A stretch of 64,000 nt of DNA from an uncultured Pseudacidovorax sp. (lineage in GTDB: Bacteria > Pseudomonadota > Gammaproteobacteria > Burkholderiales > Burkholderiaceae_C), in the NCBI RefSeq assembly GCF_913773995.1, contig NZ_CAJYES010000110.1, positions 28,832 through 92,831 of the forward strand, written 5' to 3'. Within the stretch, counting starts at the first letter, position 1. Each line of letters begins with the position of its first letter. A program made the translations under genes and the position numbers. Below the pieces are notes generated by a model. It was not told the origin of the DNA and did not search any database. It saw only the letters and a list, made by a program, of their open reading frames with translations. This document shows, piece after piece, positions 7,370 to 16,186 of the stretch.

Positions 7370-8581
7370 ATGCACAGCACCACCCCAATCATCTCGCGCC
7401 GCGCCGCCACTGCCGTGGCCGCCGCCCTCGTCGCCACCGGCGCCGCCATGCCCCTGGCCGCCTGGGCCCAGGGCAAGGAGCCGGTCAAGGTCGGCCTGGT
7501 GTCCTCCAAGTCCGGCGTGTTCGCGCAGCAGGGCGAGGAGGTGATGCGCGCCGTCAAGTTCGCCGCCGACGAGGCCAATGCCAAGGGCGGCGTGGACGGC
7601 CGCAAGGTCGAGGTGGCCGAGGCCGACGACGAGGGCACGCCCGACGCCGGCCGCCGCGTGGCCGAGAAGCTGGCGCGCGAGGGCAACAACCTGCTCATCG
7701 GCTCCATCCCCTCGTCCATCTCGCTGGCCATCGCGCAGAACCTGGACCGCTGGGACGCCGCCTACTTCGTGGTGGCCAGCAAGTCCGACAAGCTCACCGG
7801 CGACACCTGCAAGCCGCGCAGCTTCCGCACCAACCACTCGGACGCGATGGACATCGCCATGATCAACGAGTGGGCCAAGGACCTGAAGGAGAACACCTTC
7901 GCCGTGCTGGCCGCCGACTATGTGTGGGGCCGCGACTCGGGCGAATCGTTCAAGAAGGCCGTGGAGGCCAACGGCAAGAAGGTGCCGCTGTCGCTGTACG
8001 TGCCGCTGGGCACCAAGGACTTCTCGCCCTACATCGCCCAGCTCAAGAGCAGCGGTGTCGAGGCCATCTGGGTGGCCGAGACCGGCCGCGATGCCATCGC
8101 CTTCGTCAAGCAGGCCGAGGAGTTCGGGCTCATCCCCAAGACCAAGCTCATCGGCCACGCGCTGATCCAGAACTTCATGATCAACGCCACCGGCAAGGCG
8201 CTGGAAGGCACGCCCGGCAACACGGCCTACACCGCCACCATCGACAACCCGCGCAACAAGGCCTTCGTGACCGCGTGGAAGGCCAAGTTCAACCGCGTGC
8301 CCACCGACAACGAAGGCCAGGCCTACAACGGCATGCAGGTGATGTTCGACGGCGTGAAGAAGGCCGGCAGCGTCAAGCCCGCCGATGTGTCGAAGGCGCT
8401 GCGCGGCGCGCAGCTCGACACCATCTACGGCACCGTGACCATGCGCGCCGCCGACAACCAGCTGCTGCTGCCCAACTACGTGGCCCGCGCCAAGACGGTG
8501 GACGGCGCCATCGTGCCGGTGATCGAGCACGTCTTCCCGCCGTCGATCGTTCCCGCACCGTCGCCCGCCTGCAAGATGTGA
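7370..8581 (+). CDS. ABC transporter substrate-binding protein (LivK/peripla_BP_6 family)
   Basis: A 403-residue periplasmic protein. The N-terminus ISRRAATAVAAALVATGA is a signal peptide, with cleavage expected after AAWA; the paired arginines hint at Tat export but the motif is weak. The mature part starts KVGLVSSKSGVFAQQGEE, the type I periplasmic binding fold of Leu/Ile/Val and amide/urea receptors, and contains DDEGTPDAGRR and DYVWGRDSGESFKK. The start follows GAGGAGA by nine bases. As the receptor of the split liv operon it sets cargo specificity. It is followed by an epimerase and an SDR, so the ligand is probably a catabolic substrate rather than a standard amino acid. Confidence 0.9.
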   Translation: MHSTTPIISRRAATAVAAALVATGAAMPLAAWAQGKEPVKVGLVSSKSGVFAQQGEEVMRAVKFAADEANAKGGVDGRKVEVAEADDEGTPDAGRRVAEKLAREGNNLLIGSIPSSISLAIAQNLDRWDAAYFVVASKSDKLTGDTCKPRSFRTNHSDAMDIAMINEWAKDLKENTFAVLAADYVWGRDSGESFKKAVEANGKKVPLSLYVPLGTKDFSPYIAQLKSSGVEAIWVAETGRDAIAFVKQAEEFGLIPKTKLIGHALIQNFMINATGKALEGTPGNTAYTATIDNPRNKAFVTAWKAKFNRVPTDNEGQAYNGMQVMFDGVKKAGSVKPADVSKALRGAQLDTIYGTVTMRAADNQLLLPNYVARAKTVDGAIVPVIEHVFPPSIVPAPSPACKM

Positions 8582-8592
8582 GCGGGCGGCCC

Positions 8593-9549
8593 ATGCCGCC
8601 CGTCGCTTCCCAACCGGGTGCGGGGGTGAAGGGGCCCGTCCTCGTGACCGGCGCCGCCGGCTTCCTGGGCCGGCGCATCGCCGCGCTGCTGCATGCGCGC
8701 GGCGTGGCGCCGCGCCTGTTCGACGTGCCGGCCGCGCTGCCCGCCTTGCAGCAGCTGGCCGCCACGCTGGGCCCGGCCGAGGCGCTGGCCGGGGACATCC
8801 GCGAGCGTGCCGACGTGCACCGCGCCCTGGCCGGCTGCGGCGGCGTGCTGCACCTGGCCGGCGTGCTCACGCCCACCTGCAGCGCCGATCCGGTGCTGGG
8901 TGCGCAGGTCAACCTGATCGGCCCGCTGCATGTCTTCGAGGCCGCCCGCGCGCAGGGGCTGGACCGCGTGGTGTACGCCAGCACCGCCGGCGTGTACGGC
9001 CCGCACGACGGTCGCCAGCCCGCGCCGGCCACGCACTACGGTGCCTTCAAGCTGGCGGTGGAGGGCGCGGCCCGTGCCTGCTGGCACGAGCACGGCCTGG
9101 CCAGCGTGGGCCTGCGGCCCTTCGTGGTCTATGGCCCGGGCCGCGAAAGCGGTGCCAGCGCCGGCCCCAGCCTGGCCTGCCGCGCCGCCGCCCGCGGCGA
9201 GCCTTTCACGGTGGGCTACACCGGCGCCGCCGGCCTGGTCTTCGTCGACGACGTGGCCGCGGCCTTCGTGCATGCGCTGCTGCAGCCCCGGGCCGAAGGC
9301 GCCCAGGTCTTCAACCTGGTGGGCGAGGTGCACACGGTCGATGCCGTGCTGGACGAGATCCGCCGCCAGGTGCCGGGCGCCCAACTGGCCGCCGATGGGC
9401 CGCCGCTGACCATCGCGGCCGATGCGGACGAGGCCGGGCTCGACGACTGGTTTGCCGACCGGCCGCGCACCGCGCTGCGTGATGGCATTGCGGCCACACT
9501 GGCGCATTACCGCGCGCTGCGGCCCGGCTCCGCGCCTGTCGGATCGTGA
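8593..9549 (+). CDS. NAD-dependent epimerase/dehydratase family protein
   Basis: A 318-residue extended SDR. The N-terminal Rossmann motif is TGAAGFLGRR, DVR-like DIRERADV marks the adenine pocket, HLAGVLTPT is the second strand loop, and the catalytic pair sits in YGAFK. RPFVVYGPGR is the extended-SDR substrate-loop signature. ATG 8593 lies 11 bases after the binding-protein stop with no clear ribosome binding site; GTG 8626 near the fold start is an alternative. Position at the end of the transporter operon suggests it modifies the imported compound. The substrate is unknown. Confidence 0.85.
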   Translation: MPPVASQPGAGVKGPVLVTGAAGFLGRRIAALLHARGVAPRLFDVPAALPALQQLAATLGPAEALAGDIRERADVHRALAGCGGVLHLAGVLTPTCSADPVLGAQVNLIGPLHVFEAARAQGLDRVVYASTAGVYGPHDGRQPAPATHYGAFKLAVEGAARACWHEHGLASVGLRPFVVYGPGRESGASAGPSLACRAAARGEPFTVGYTGAAGLVFVDDVAAAFVHALLQPRAEGAQVFNLVGEVHTVDAVLDEIRRQVPGAQLAADGPPLTIAADADEAGLDDWFADRPRTALRDGIAATLAHYRALRPGSAPVGS

Positions 9550-9673
9550 CGTGGTGGGACGGGGGGCCGTGCCGTCGGCCTGGTCGTCCCCTGCATGCAT
9601 TGGGCGGCAGTGCGTCATTCGGGCCGTCAGCGCCCGCCATTCCTCGTTGCCTTTCCTTGCCTTTCCATCACCC

Positions 9674-10555
9674 ATGACCGCACCTCGCTCCGATGCTTCC
9701 GTAGTCACTTCCAACGCTGACGATGCCGCTGTCGCTGCTGCGCCCGTCATGCCCACCTTGCCCGCGCATGTGCTGGTCACCGGCGCGGCCGGCGGCATCG
9801 GCTGGGGCATCTGCCTGGCGCTGGCCCGCCAGGCGCGGCGTGCCGGCAGCGTGCTGCACATCAGCGCGGCGGCCAGCCAGCCCGGCGACAAGCTGGAGCG
9901 GCTGCTCGACGAGCTGCGCACCGAGGGCGTCACGGCCGGCGGCGTCACCGGCGACCTGACCCAGCCCGAGGCCTGCCGCGCCATCGTGGCCCAGGCCCAG
10001 GAAGCGGCCGGCGACCTGGGTGCGCTGGTGTGCAACGCCGGCGCCTCCGGCCCCGGCCGCCTGGCCGATCTCACGGTCGAGCAGTGGGACCACACCTTCC
10101 ACCTCAACACCCGCAGCGCCTGGCTGCTGGCCCAGGCCGCGCGGCCTCAACTGGCGCGCACCCGCGGCAGCATCACCGCCATCGCCTCCATGTCGGGGCT
10201 GATGCCGCACCCGGGCTACGGCGCGTACTCACCGGCCAAGGCCGCGCTCGTCATGCTGTGCCGCCAGCTGGCGCAGGAATGGGCGGCCGACGGCATCCGC
10301 GTCAATGCCGTCTGCCCCGGCATGATCCGCACGCCGCTGACCGAAGCCGTCTACCAGGACGACGCCATCCACCAGGCCCGCCGCGCCCTGGTGCCCCTAG
10401 GCCGCATCGGCACCGCCGACGACGTGGGCGAGGTGGTGGCCTTCCTCACCAGCCCCGGCGCCGCCTATGTGACCGGGCAGGCGCTGACGGTGGACGGGGG
10501 CGTGGCGGAGCACATGCTGGGGATGATTCCGGGGAGGCCGGGGAAGGGGGCCTGA
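9674..10555 (+). CDS. Short-chain dehydrogenase/reductase (SDR)
   Basis: A 293-residue classical SDR with an unusually long, polar N-terminal extension of about 33 residues before the TGAAGGIG cofactor loop. VCNAGASG, SMSGLMPHPGYGAYSPAK (serine plus YxxxK) and VTGQALTVDGG follow in order. The start ATG 9674 is the first in frame after a stop-rich stretch; an internal ATG at the end of the extension (VMPTLPAH) is an alternative. It is on the same strand as the transporter cluster but separated from the epimerase by 124 bases with no gene. A decayed copy of its 3' half lies immediately downstream. Confidence 0.87.
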   Translation: MTAPRSDASVVTSNADDAAVAAAPVMPTLPAHVLVTGAAGGIGWGICLALARQARRAGSVLHISAAASQPGDKLERLLDELRTEGVTAGGVTGDLTQPEACRAIVAQAQEAAGDLGALVCNAGASGPGRLADLTVEQWDHTFHLNTRSAWLLAQAARPQLARTRGSITAIASMSGLMPHPGYGAYSPAKAALVMLCRQLAQEWAADGIRVNAVCPGMIRTPLTEAVYQDDAIHQARRALVPLGRIGTADDVGEVVAFLTSPGAAYVTGQALTVDGGVAEHMLGMIPGRPGKGA

Positions 10556-10626
10556 GGGGCTTGAGCGCCCGCGCCGTTCTGCGGATCAGCGTGAGGCAGA
10601 AGCTAGGTTCCGAATGTGATGCCAGC

Positions 10627-10678
10627 TATAGCTTGCAAACGAAGGCGTTGGCGAACCATTTGCAAGTTATAGCTTGCA
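10627..10678. repeat. Paired direct/inverted short repeat
   Basis: TATAGCTTGCA occurs at 10627-10637 and again at 10668-10678 as a direct repeat. Between them AGCTTGCAAA (10630-10639) faces TTTGCAAGTT (10659-10668), an inverted repeat with one mismatch. The base composition is lower in GC than the flanks. It sits at the junction between the SDR gene and its decayed copy, where a duplication or insertion boundary would be expected. Confidence 0.6.
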
Positions 10679-10712
10679 CTGAGGCGCCTTCCCTACCGCG
10701 CTTAGCTGATGA

Positions 10713-11015
10713 CCCGAGGCCGCCGGGCCAGAACCGGCGCGCGTTCGCAGCAACATCACTGGCGTTGCCTCCACGTGGGACTGATGCCGCACCCGGGCTA
10801 CGGCCCGTAATTCACCGGCCGGGGATCGCCCGCCATGCTGCTGCCAACTGCCGCAGGAATGGGCGGCCGATGGCACGCGCCTCAACGTCGTCTGCCTCGG
10901 CAATGTTCGCGCCCAGCGGACAGAAGCTGGGCGCCTAGACGACGCCATCCGCTCGGTTCTGCGTGCCCAGGTGCTCCTCGGGCTCATCGGCACCGCCGCC
11001 GCCGTACCAGTTTCG
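10713..11015 (+). pseudogene. Decayed partial copy of the upstream SDR gene
   Basis: This stretch aligns by eye with about 10131-10430 of the intact SDR gene. Shared blocks include TGATGCCGCACCCGGGCTAC, CAGGAATGGGCGGCCGA and GACGACGCCATCC, in the same order and at similar spacing. Many substitutions, small indels and in-frame stops (for instance TAA in CGTAATTCACC and TAG in GCGCCTAGACG) destroy the frame. It covers roughly the catalytic and C-terminal part but lacks the cofactor-binding N-terminus. It is best explained as a remnant of a tandem duplication or of a related gene pushed aside by the neighbouring accessory insertion. Confidence 0.8.
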
Positions 11016-11058
11016 TGAGGATGCCGCCACTGCGGGTCGACAGAAAAAGTTGGTGCAC

Positions 11059-11802
11059 ATGCGTGACACGAAACTTTTTGGTGGTAGATTCGCGTCTGGC
11101 GCAACAGATGGAAGCGATCAGCGTATGGGCCTGCATCACACGAAGAGCCAGAAAGCTCTGGAAGAACTCATCGCACGACATGTACCGCGAGATGCATTCA
11201 TGGCGTTTGAGGACGCTTACTTCGACGGAGACAAAAAGGCTCGCCTTCGGGCGAGTGAGTTTGATCGGGGGCACAGGCGGTCGGCCATCGGGTCAATTAA
11301 ACATTTTTGCAACAACGAGACCTTCCATGAGGCGTTAGAAGCCCATGGAGCAAAACCAGCACCCCTCCGCAGCACTGGCTTGGTCGTCGGGCGCCTCGGT
11401 ATTTTCAATATCATCCGGTTGAACGTTCCTGCGCATAAATGGACTAATTTGCGGCGTAGTTCTACCCGTGCGTCTTTGGCGGAGCTCAACGATCAAATTC
11501 AGCGTAAATATGTCCAAGCTGATTTTTTCATGGAGCCCTGCCATATTGGTGCGGCAACTTTGTTTGTCTTGGGCGTAATGGACGGTCAGGATGAGAACGG
11601 TTTGGCTCAACTGACGCAATGCATGGTTGCGCTGCCATCGCCGAGTTTGGATTCTTGGTTATATCTAAAACCCATGAAGGAATTTCTCAAAGTGTACGAC
11701 CGTGGCTCGCCTGGCGGGCAAGCTGATAAGGCAATGCCAAAACTCAAAACAACGACGCGAAAGAGGAAAACGGGTACCGAAGATGACAACGGGAATCCGT
11801 GA
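11059..11802 (+). CDS. Protein of unknown function paired with an XRE/ImmA-IrrE gene
   Basis: I do not recognise this 247-residue protein. It is rich in charged residues, has no signal peptide or membrane segment, and ends in a basic tail (KLKTTTRKRKTG). The central region (GLVVGRLGIFNIIRLNVPAHKW) is the most hydrophobic and may form a core domain. Codon use and GC are clearly lower than in neighbouring genes, pointing to horizontal transfer. ATG 11059 is chosen because the upstream part of the frame lies in pseudogene sequence; no strong ribosome binding site is present. Its end overlaps the next gene by 20 bases, so the two are probably translated together and work together, perhaps as toxin/effector and controller. 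Confidence 0.7.
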   Translation: MRDTKLFGGRFASGATDGSDQRMGLHHTKSQKALEELIARHVPRDAFMAFEDAYFDGDKKARLRASEFDRGHRRSAIGSIKHFCNNETFHEALEAHGAKPAPLRSTGLVVGRLGIFNIIRLNVPAHKWTNLRRSSTRASLAELNDQIQRKYVQADFFMEPCHIGAATLFVLGVMDGQDENGLAQLTQCMVALPSPSLDSWLYLKPMKEFLKVYDRGSPGGQADKAMPKLKTTTRKRKTGTEDDNGNP

Positions 11803-13009
11803 TCTCCAGCCTGCAAGACTGGAGCAGGCTCTCTCTGCCCGAAATTTGACTAAGGGTCAATTGGCCAGTCTGGTAGGTGTAAGCGCGTCAACAGTCACGA
11901 AGTGGTGTAAAGGTGATCAGTCGCCCGAGGCTGAGACGTTTGAACGACTCGCTAGTGTGCTCAATCTGCACCCCGAGTGGCTGACGCGCCCCATCTTAAA
12001 TTCAATTACTAGCCCGCTCTATAGGAAAAATTCGGCAGCACTGAAGGCTGGTCTGGCGAAATTACGAGCGCGCACAGAATGGGGGCAGGAAATAGCAACG
12101 CTTTTGTCTGAGCACGTTGACTACCCTGAATTGAATCTGCCAGAGCGTAGCTTCACGGAGCCGGAGCAAATTCGTAGTTCAGACATCGAGGCTGCCGCGG
12201 AAGAGTGCCGTGAGCTGTGGCAACTCGGACGCGCACCGATTCAGGATCTCATGCTTGCTGCAGAAGGCGCTGGAATCATCGTCTTTCGCGAGGAAACGGA
12301 AGTTGCTGTGGTAGAAGGTTTGTCTAGCTGGAGCGCAGAGCTAGAAGGACGGCCACTTGTTCATCTCGCCGCCGATAAAGCGAATGGATTTCGCAGCCGA
12401 TTTGACTTGGCGCATGAAATTGGGCATCTTATCCTGCATAAGCAGATGGAGCAGAAACCCGAAGATAAAGTGCGCTATAACCTCATGGAGAGGCAAGCGC
12501 ATCAATTTGCTGGTGCGCTTCTCCTCCCTGCCGAAACGTTTGCGAGCGACGTACGCATACCAATCAATCTCGATAATCTTTTGATTTTGAAGCAGCGCTG
12601 GGGTGTTTCAGTGGGTGCAATGGTGATGCGTTTGCACTTCCTCGGACTTCTTGATGACAATGAGAAACTTGCTCTTTTCAAGCGGCGCTCCGCCCGCTGG
12701 GGCGCCAAGGCAGAGCCAGGCGATGACGGCTGGGCGCCGGAGAAGCCTCGATTGTTGAAGAGGACAGTGGAATTGCTAGTACGGGAAGGTATTTTGCCTT
12801 TAGACCGAATTTCCCCGTATTTGGGCTTATCCGCTAACGATGTAATGCAGCTGTGTGGTCTCGACGCCACTTATTTTTCCAGTCCGGCGCAAATTGTCGA
12901 GTTGGCAACTCTGAGGACCACTCGAACGACCTCATCGTCGACAGTTGAGTCCACGCCCTCAGTACGAGTGGCTGAAATTCTGACGTTCAAGCCAAGCCGG
13001 CGCGTGTAG
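11783..13009 (+). CDS. XRE-family regulator fused to ImmA/IrrE zinc metallopeptidase domain
   Basis: A 408-residue protein. Residues about 8-60 are a helix-turn-helix XRE domain (GQLASLVGVSASTVTKWCKG). Residues about 150-260 are an ImmA/IrrE (DUF955) domain with the zinc site HEIGHLILH at H211, E212 and H215, followed by RQAHQFAGALLLP. The C-terminal 130 residues are unassigned. In known members the peptidase cleaves a partner repressor (ImmA in ICEBs1, IrrE/DdrO in Deinococcus), and such fusions often accompany toxin-antitoxin or mobile-element modules. It overlaps the upstream unknown gene by 20 bases and shares its low GC. A bidirectional terminator follows. Confidence 0.9.
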   Translation: MTTGIRDLQPARLEQALSARNLTKGQLASLVGVSASTVTKWCKGDQSPEAETFERLASVLNLHPEWLTRPILNSITSPLYRKNSAALKAGLAKLRARTEWGQEIATLLSEHVDYPELNLPERSFTEPEQIRSSDIEAAAEECRELWQLGRAPIQDLMLAAEGAGIIVFREETEVAVVEGLSSWSAELEGRPLVHLAADKANGFRSRFDLAHEIGHLILHKQMEQKPEDKVRYNLMERQAHQFAGALLLPAETFASDVRIPINLDNLLILKQRWGVSVGAMVMRLHFLGLLDDNEKLALFKRRSARWGAKAEPGDDGWAPEKPRLLKRTVELLVREGILPLDRISPYLGLSANDVMQLCGLDATYFSSPAQIVELATLRTTRTTSSSTVESTPSVRVAEILTFKPSRRV

Positions 13010-13050
13010 TGGACGTTGGGAATTGATGTAGCTTCAGTCGCCCGAGACAG

Positions 13051-13080
13051 AAAAAAGAGCGCCCAAGGCGCTCTTTTTTT
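13051..13080. terminator. Bidirectional rho-independent terminator between convergent genes
   Basis: AGAGCGCC (13056-13063), loop CAA, GGCGCTCT (13067-13074), flanked by a run of A on the left and T on the right. It can end both the XRE/ImmA-IrrE transcript (+) and htpG (-). Confidence 0.93.
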
Positions 13081-13097
13081 AAACAGTGCAAGATGGC

Positions 13098-15092
13098 CTA
13101 AACCAACAACGCATTCACCCGCCGCACATAAGCCGCCGGATCCTCCGGCAACCCCCCCTCGGCCAGTAGCGCCTGATCGAACAGGATGTTCGCCAGGTCA
13201 TCGAAGTGCGCCTCGTCGCGCTCCAGCTTCTTGACCAGCGGGTGCTCAGCGTTCACTTCCAGCACGGGCTTGACCTCGGGGGCCTTCTGGCCGGCCTGCT
13301 TGAGCATGCGGGCCAGTTGGGTGCTCATGCCGTGTTCCTGAACGACCAGGCAGGCGGGCGAGTCGACCAGGCGGGTGGTCACGCGCACGTCCTCGGCCTT
13401 GTCCTTGAGCGAGGCCTTCAGCTTTTCCAGCACCGGCTTGAAGGCTTCGGCGGCTTCTTCGGCGGCCTTCTTCTCGGTCTCGTCCTGCAGCTTGCCCAGA
13501 TCCACCGCGCCCTTGGCCACGCTCTGCAGCGGCGTGCCGTCGAACTCGGTCAGATACGACAGCGCCCATTCGTCCACGCGGTCGGTCATCAGCAGCACCT
13601 CGATGCCCTTCTTCTTGAAGACTTCGAGCTGCGGGCTGTTCTTGGCGGCGGCCAGGGTGTCGGCGGTGATGTAGTAGATGGCCTCCTGGCCGTCCTTCAT
13701 GCGCGCCTTGTAGTCGGCCAGCGAGACGGTGGCCGCGTCGCTGGTGGTCGAGGCAAAGCGCAGCAGCTTGGCGATGCGGTCGCGGTTGGCAAAGTCCTCG
13801 CCCAGGCCTTCCTTGAGCACCGAGCCGAACTCGGCATAGAACTTGGCGTACTTGCCGGCGTCCTCGCTGGCCTTGGCGGCATCAGCGTCGGTCGGCTCGC
13901 CTTCCTTCTTGTCGACCACGTCGGTCACGCCGTCGGCGGCCGGCGATTCAGCGGGCGCCGCAGCGGCAGCGGCCTTCTTGGCCAGGTCTTCCAGCATCGA
14001 CAGCACGCGCTTGGTGCTGCCGTCGCGGATCGCCTTCACGTCGCGGCTTTCCTGCAGCAGCTCGCGGCTGACGTTCAGCGGCAGGTCGGCCGAATCGATC
14101 ACGCCCTTCACGAAGCGCAGGTACGAGGGCAGCAGCGCCTCGGCCTCGTCCATGATGAACACGCGCTTGACGTACAGCTTGAGGCCGCCCTTGTGGTCGC
14201 GGTTCCACAGGTCCACGGGCGCCTTGGCCGGGATGTACAGCAGCTGCGTGTACTCGGTGCTGCCTTCCACGCGGTTGTGGCTCCATGCCAGCGGCGCGTC
14301 GTAGTCGTGGCTGATGCTCTTGTAGAACTCGACGTACTGCTCTTCGCTCACGTCCTTCTTGGCGCGGGTCCACAGGGCGCTGGCCTTGTTGACGGGCTCC
14401 CACTCGCCGGTGGCGACCATCTCGCCGCCCTTGTCGTCCTCGCCTTCCTTCCACTCTTCCTTCTCCATCAGGATGGGCAAGGAGATGTGGTCCGAGTACT
14501 TGCCGATGACCTGCTTGAGCTTCCAGCCGTTGAGGAACTCGTCGGCGTCCTCGCGCAGGTGCAGGATCACGCTGGTGCCGCGCTTCTCGCGGGTGATGGT
14601 CTCGACCTCGAAGTCGCCGGTGCCGGTGCTGCTCCAGCGCACGCCCTGGTCGGCCGGCAGGCCGGCGCGGCGCGATTCGACCACGATGCGGTCGGCCACG
14701 ATGAAGCCCGAGTAGAAGCCCACGCCGAACTGGCCGATCAGCTGCGCGTCGGCCTTCTGGTCGCCCGACAGGCGGCTCATGAACTCGCGCGTGCCGCTCT
14801 TGGCGATGGTGCCCAGGTGGTCGATGGCCTCCTGCTGCGACAGGCCGATGCCGTTGTCGGTGATGCTCAGGGTGCGGGCCTTCTTGTCGAAGGCGACGCG
14901 CACTTCGACGTTGGGCGCGTCTTCGTACAGGGCCGCGTTGTCCAGGGCCTCGAAGCGCAGCTTGTCGCAGGCGTCGGAGGCGTTGGAGATCAGCTCGCGA
15001 AGAAAGATCTCCTTGTTGGAGTAGAGCGAGTGGGTGACCAGGTGCAGGAGCTGGGCCACTTCGGCCTGAAAGGAATGGGTGTTCTTGCTCAT
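13098..15092 (-). CDS. htpG: Molecular chaperone HtpG (Hsp90 family)
   Basis: A 664-residue cytosolic ATP-dependent chaperone. The N-terminal GHKL ATPase shows [37 protein letters not shown] and [11 protein letters not shown]; the middle domain contains [14 protein letters not shown]. Start ATG 15092 matches the family N-terminus (about 40 residues later than the longest open frame). It is longer than E. coli HtpG (624) mainly because of an Ala/Asp/Glu-rich insertion at about residues 368-410 in the middle domain. It is monocistronic, with a bidirectional terminator downstream and a possible heat-shock promoter upstream. Confidence 0.97.
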   Translation of the reverse strand: MSKNTHSFQAEVAQLLHLVTHSLYSNKEIFLRELISNASDACDKLRFEALDNAALYEDAPNVEVRVAFDKKARTLSITDNGIGLSQQEAIDHLGTIAKSGTREFMSRLSGDQKADAQLIGQFGVGFYSGFIVADRIVVESRRAGLPADQGVRWSSTGTGDFEVETITREKRGTSVILHLREDADEFLNGWKLKQVIGKYSDHISLPILMEKEEWKEGEDDKGGEMVATGEWEPVNKASALWTRAKKDVSEEQYVEFYKSISHDYDAPLAWSHNRVEGSTEYTQLLYIPAKAPVDLWNRDHKGGLKLYVKRVFIMDEAEALLPSYLRFVKGVIDSADLPLNVSRELLQESRDVKAIRDGSTKRVLSMLEDLAKKAAAAAAPAESPAADGVTDVVDKKEGEPTDADAAKASEDAGKYAKFYAEFGSVLKEGLGEDFANRDRIAKLLRFASTTSDAATVSLADYKARMKDGQEAIYYITADTLAAAKNSPQLEVFKKKGIEVLLMTDRVDEWALSYLTEFDGTPLQSVAKGAVDLGKLQDETEKKAAEEAAEAFKPVLEKLKASLKDKAEDVRVTTRLVDSPACLVVQEHGMSTQLARMLKQAGQKAPEVKPVLEVNAEHPLVKKLERDEAHFDDLANILFDQALLAEGGLPEDPAAYVRRVNALLV

Positions 15093-15155
15093 GTCTTCTT
15101 CTCTGGCAGGTCGATGTTGGTGAGGAATGTCACTTGGAAATGCAAGCGCCCCGCA

Positions 15156-15182
15156 ACTCGGGGCGGGCGCGGGATTATCAAG
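15156..15182 (-). promoter_or_regulatory. Candidate sigma-32 promoter of htpG
   Basis: On the minus strand CTTGATA (15182-15176) is followed after 13 bases by CCCGAGT (15162-15156), resembling the heat-shock consensus CTTGAAA-N11-16-CCCATNT with several mismatches in the -10. It lies about 64 bases before the ATG. A 7-bp hairpin (CGCCCCG/CGGGGCG, 15147-15165) overlaps it. Confidence 0.35.
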
Positions 15183-15400
15183 GGGGGCCGTCGCGGCCCC
15201 GCTCATGCGTTCGCTCACCCGCCTCGCCGGCCGTCAACCGGCGCCCATGCCCCCAACGGCCGGCTTCGACCGTGAACTGTTCCGCGAAAGCGTCCTTTCC
15301 TTTGCAACGGGGCATTCCCTGCGACGGACTGCCCCGCCAGAATCCCGCCGGCTTTTCAATTGTTAACTTAACTACTACTTTGTTGAGGAAGGGATCTCCC
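15183..15400. other. Intergenic region between divergent htpG and aqpZ
   Basis: The 308-base gap between the two divergent starts holds no gene I can support. Its right half is AT-richer (around 15355-15385, CAATTGTTAACTTAACTAC) and should contain the aqpZ promoter; no clear -35/-10 pair could be fixed by eye. GAGGAAGGG before 15401 is the aqpZ ribosome binding site. Confidence 0.5.
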
Positions 15401-16108
15401 ATGAACGACAGAAGTTTCGGCAAGGCCCTGGCGGCCGAATTCGTCGGCACCTTCTGGCTGGTGCTGGGTGGGTGCGGCAGTGCGGTGCTGGCGGCAGCGT
15501 TTCCGCAGCTGGGCATCGGCTTCGCGGGCGTGGCGCTGGCCTTCGGGCTGACGGTGCTGACCGGCGCCTATGCGCTGGGCCCGATCTCGGGCGGGCATTT
15601 CAACCCGGCCGTGTCGCTGGGGCTGACGGTGGCGGGGCGCTTCTCGGCCAATCGCCTGCCGGGCTATGTGGTGGCGCAGGTGGTGGGGGCTGCGGCTGCC
15701 GCGGCAGTGCTCTACGCGATCGCGACCGGCAAGGCGGGCGCGCAGATCGGCGGCTTTGCCACCAACGGCTATGGCGAGCATTCGCCGGGCGGCTACTCGA
15801 TGAATGCCGCGCTGGTCACCGAAGTGGTGATGACGGCGGTCTTCCTGCTGGTGATCCTGGGCGTCACGGCGCGTCGTGCGGCGGCCGGCTTCGGTGGGCT
15901 GGCCATCGGGCTCTGCCTGACGCTGATCCACCTCATCTCGATCCCGGTGGACAACACCTCGGTCAATCCGGCACGCAGCACGGGCGTGGCGCTGTTCGGG
16001 CCGGCCTATGCGGCCAGCGAGCTGTGGCTGTTCTGGACCGCGCCGCTGGTGGGCGCGGTGCTGGGCGCGCTGATCTGGCGCCTGGTGCTGGCCGGCCGGG
16101 ACGACTGA
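15401..16108 (+). CDS. aqpZ: Aquaporin Z (water channel)
   Basis: A 235-residue major intrinsic protein with six membrane segments. Both pore NPA boxes are present: [11 protein letters not shown] in the first half and SVNPARSTG in the second, together with [11 protein letters not shown] at the N-terminus and the Phe/His/Arg-type filter context ([16 protein letters not shown]) of water-specific AqpZ. The start ATG 15401 follows GAGGAAGGG. It is divergent from htpG and tail-to-tail with the small secreted protein gene downstream. It should allow rapid water movement across the inner membrane under osmotic change. Confidence 0.95.
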   Translation: MNDRSFGKALAAEFVGTFWLVLGGCGSAVLAAAFPQLGIGFAGVALAFGLTVLTGAYALGPISGGHFNPAVSLGLTVAGRFSANRLPGYVVAQVVGAAAAAAVLYAIATGKAGAQIGGFATNGYGEHSPGGYSMNAALVTEVVMTAVFLLVILGVTARRAAAGFGGLAIGLCLTLIHLISIPVDNTSVNPARSTGVALFGPAYAASELWLFWTAPLVGAVLGALIWRLVLAGRDD

Positions 16109-16186
16109 AGGCACGAGGACCGCGTCGGCGCCCCCGTGTGCGGAGGAGCGCCACCCCGCGCAACAACGGGGCCGGCGCTCGGGGCC

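Noticed and set aside
15147..15165. ROSE-type RNA thermometer for htpG
   Set aside because: The hairpin CGCCCCG/CGGGGCG is far from the ribosome binding site and does not occlude it; no UYGCU-type box.
13206..15275. A 689-codon open frame antisense to htpG
   Set aside because: It is the mirror of a high-GC coding frame, has an unnatural composition (very rich in Leu, Val, Gly, His) and no recognisable motif, whereas htpG on the other strand has full family motifs.
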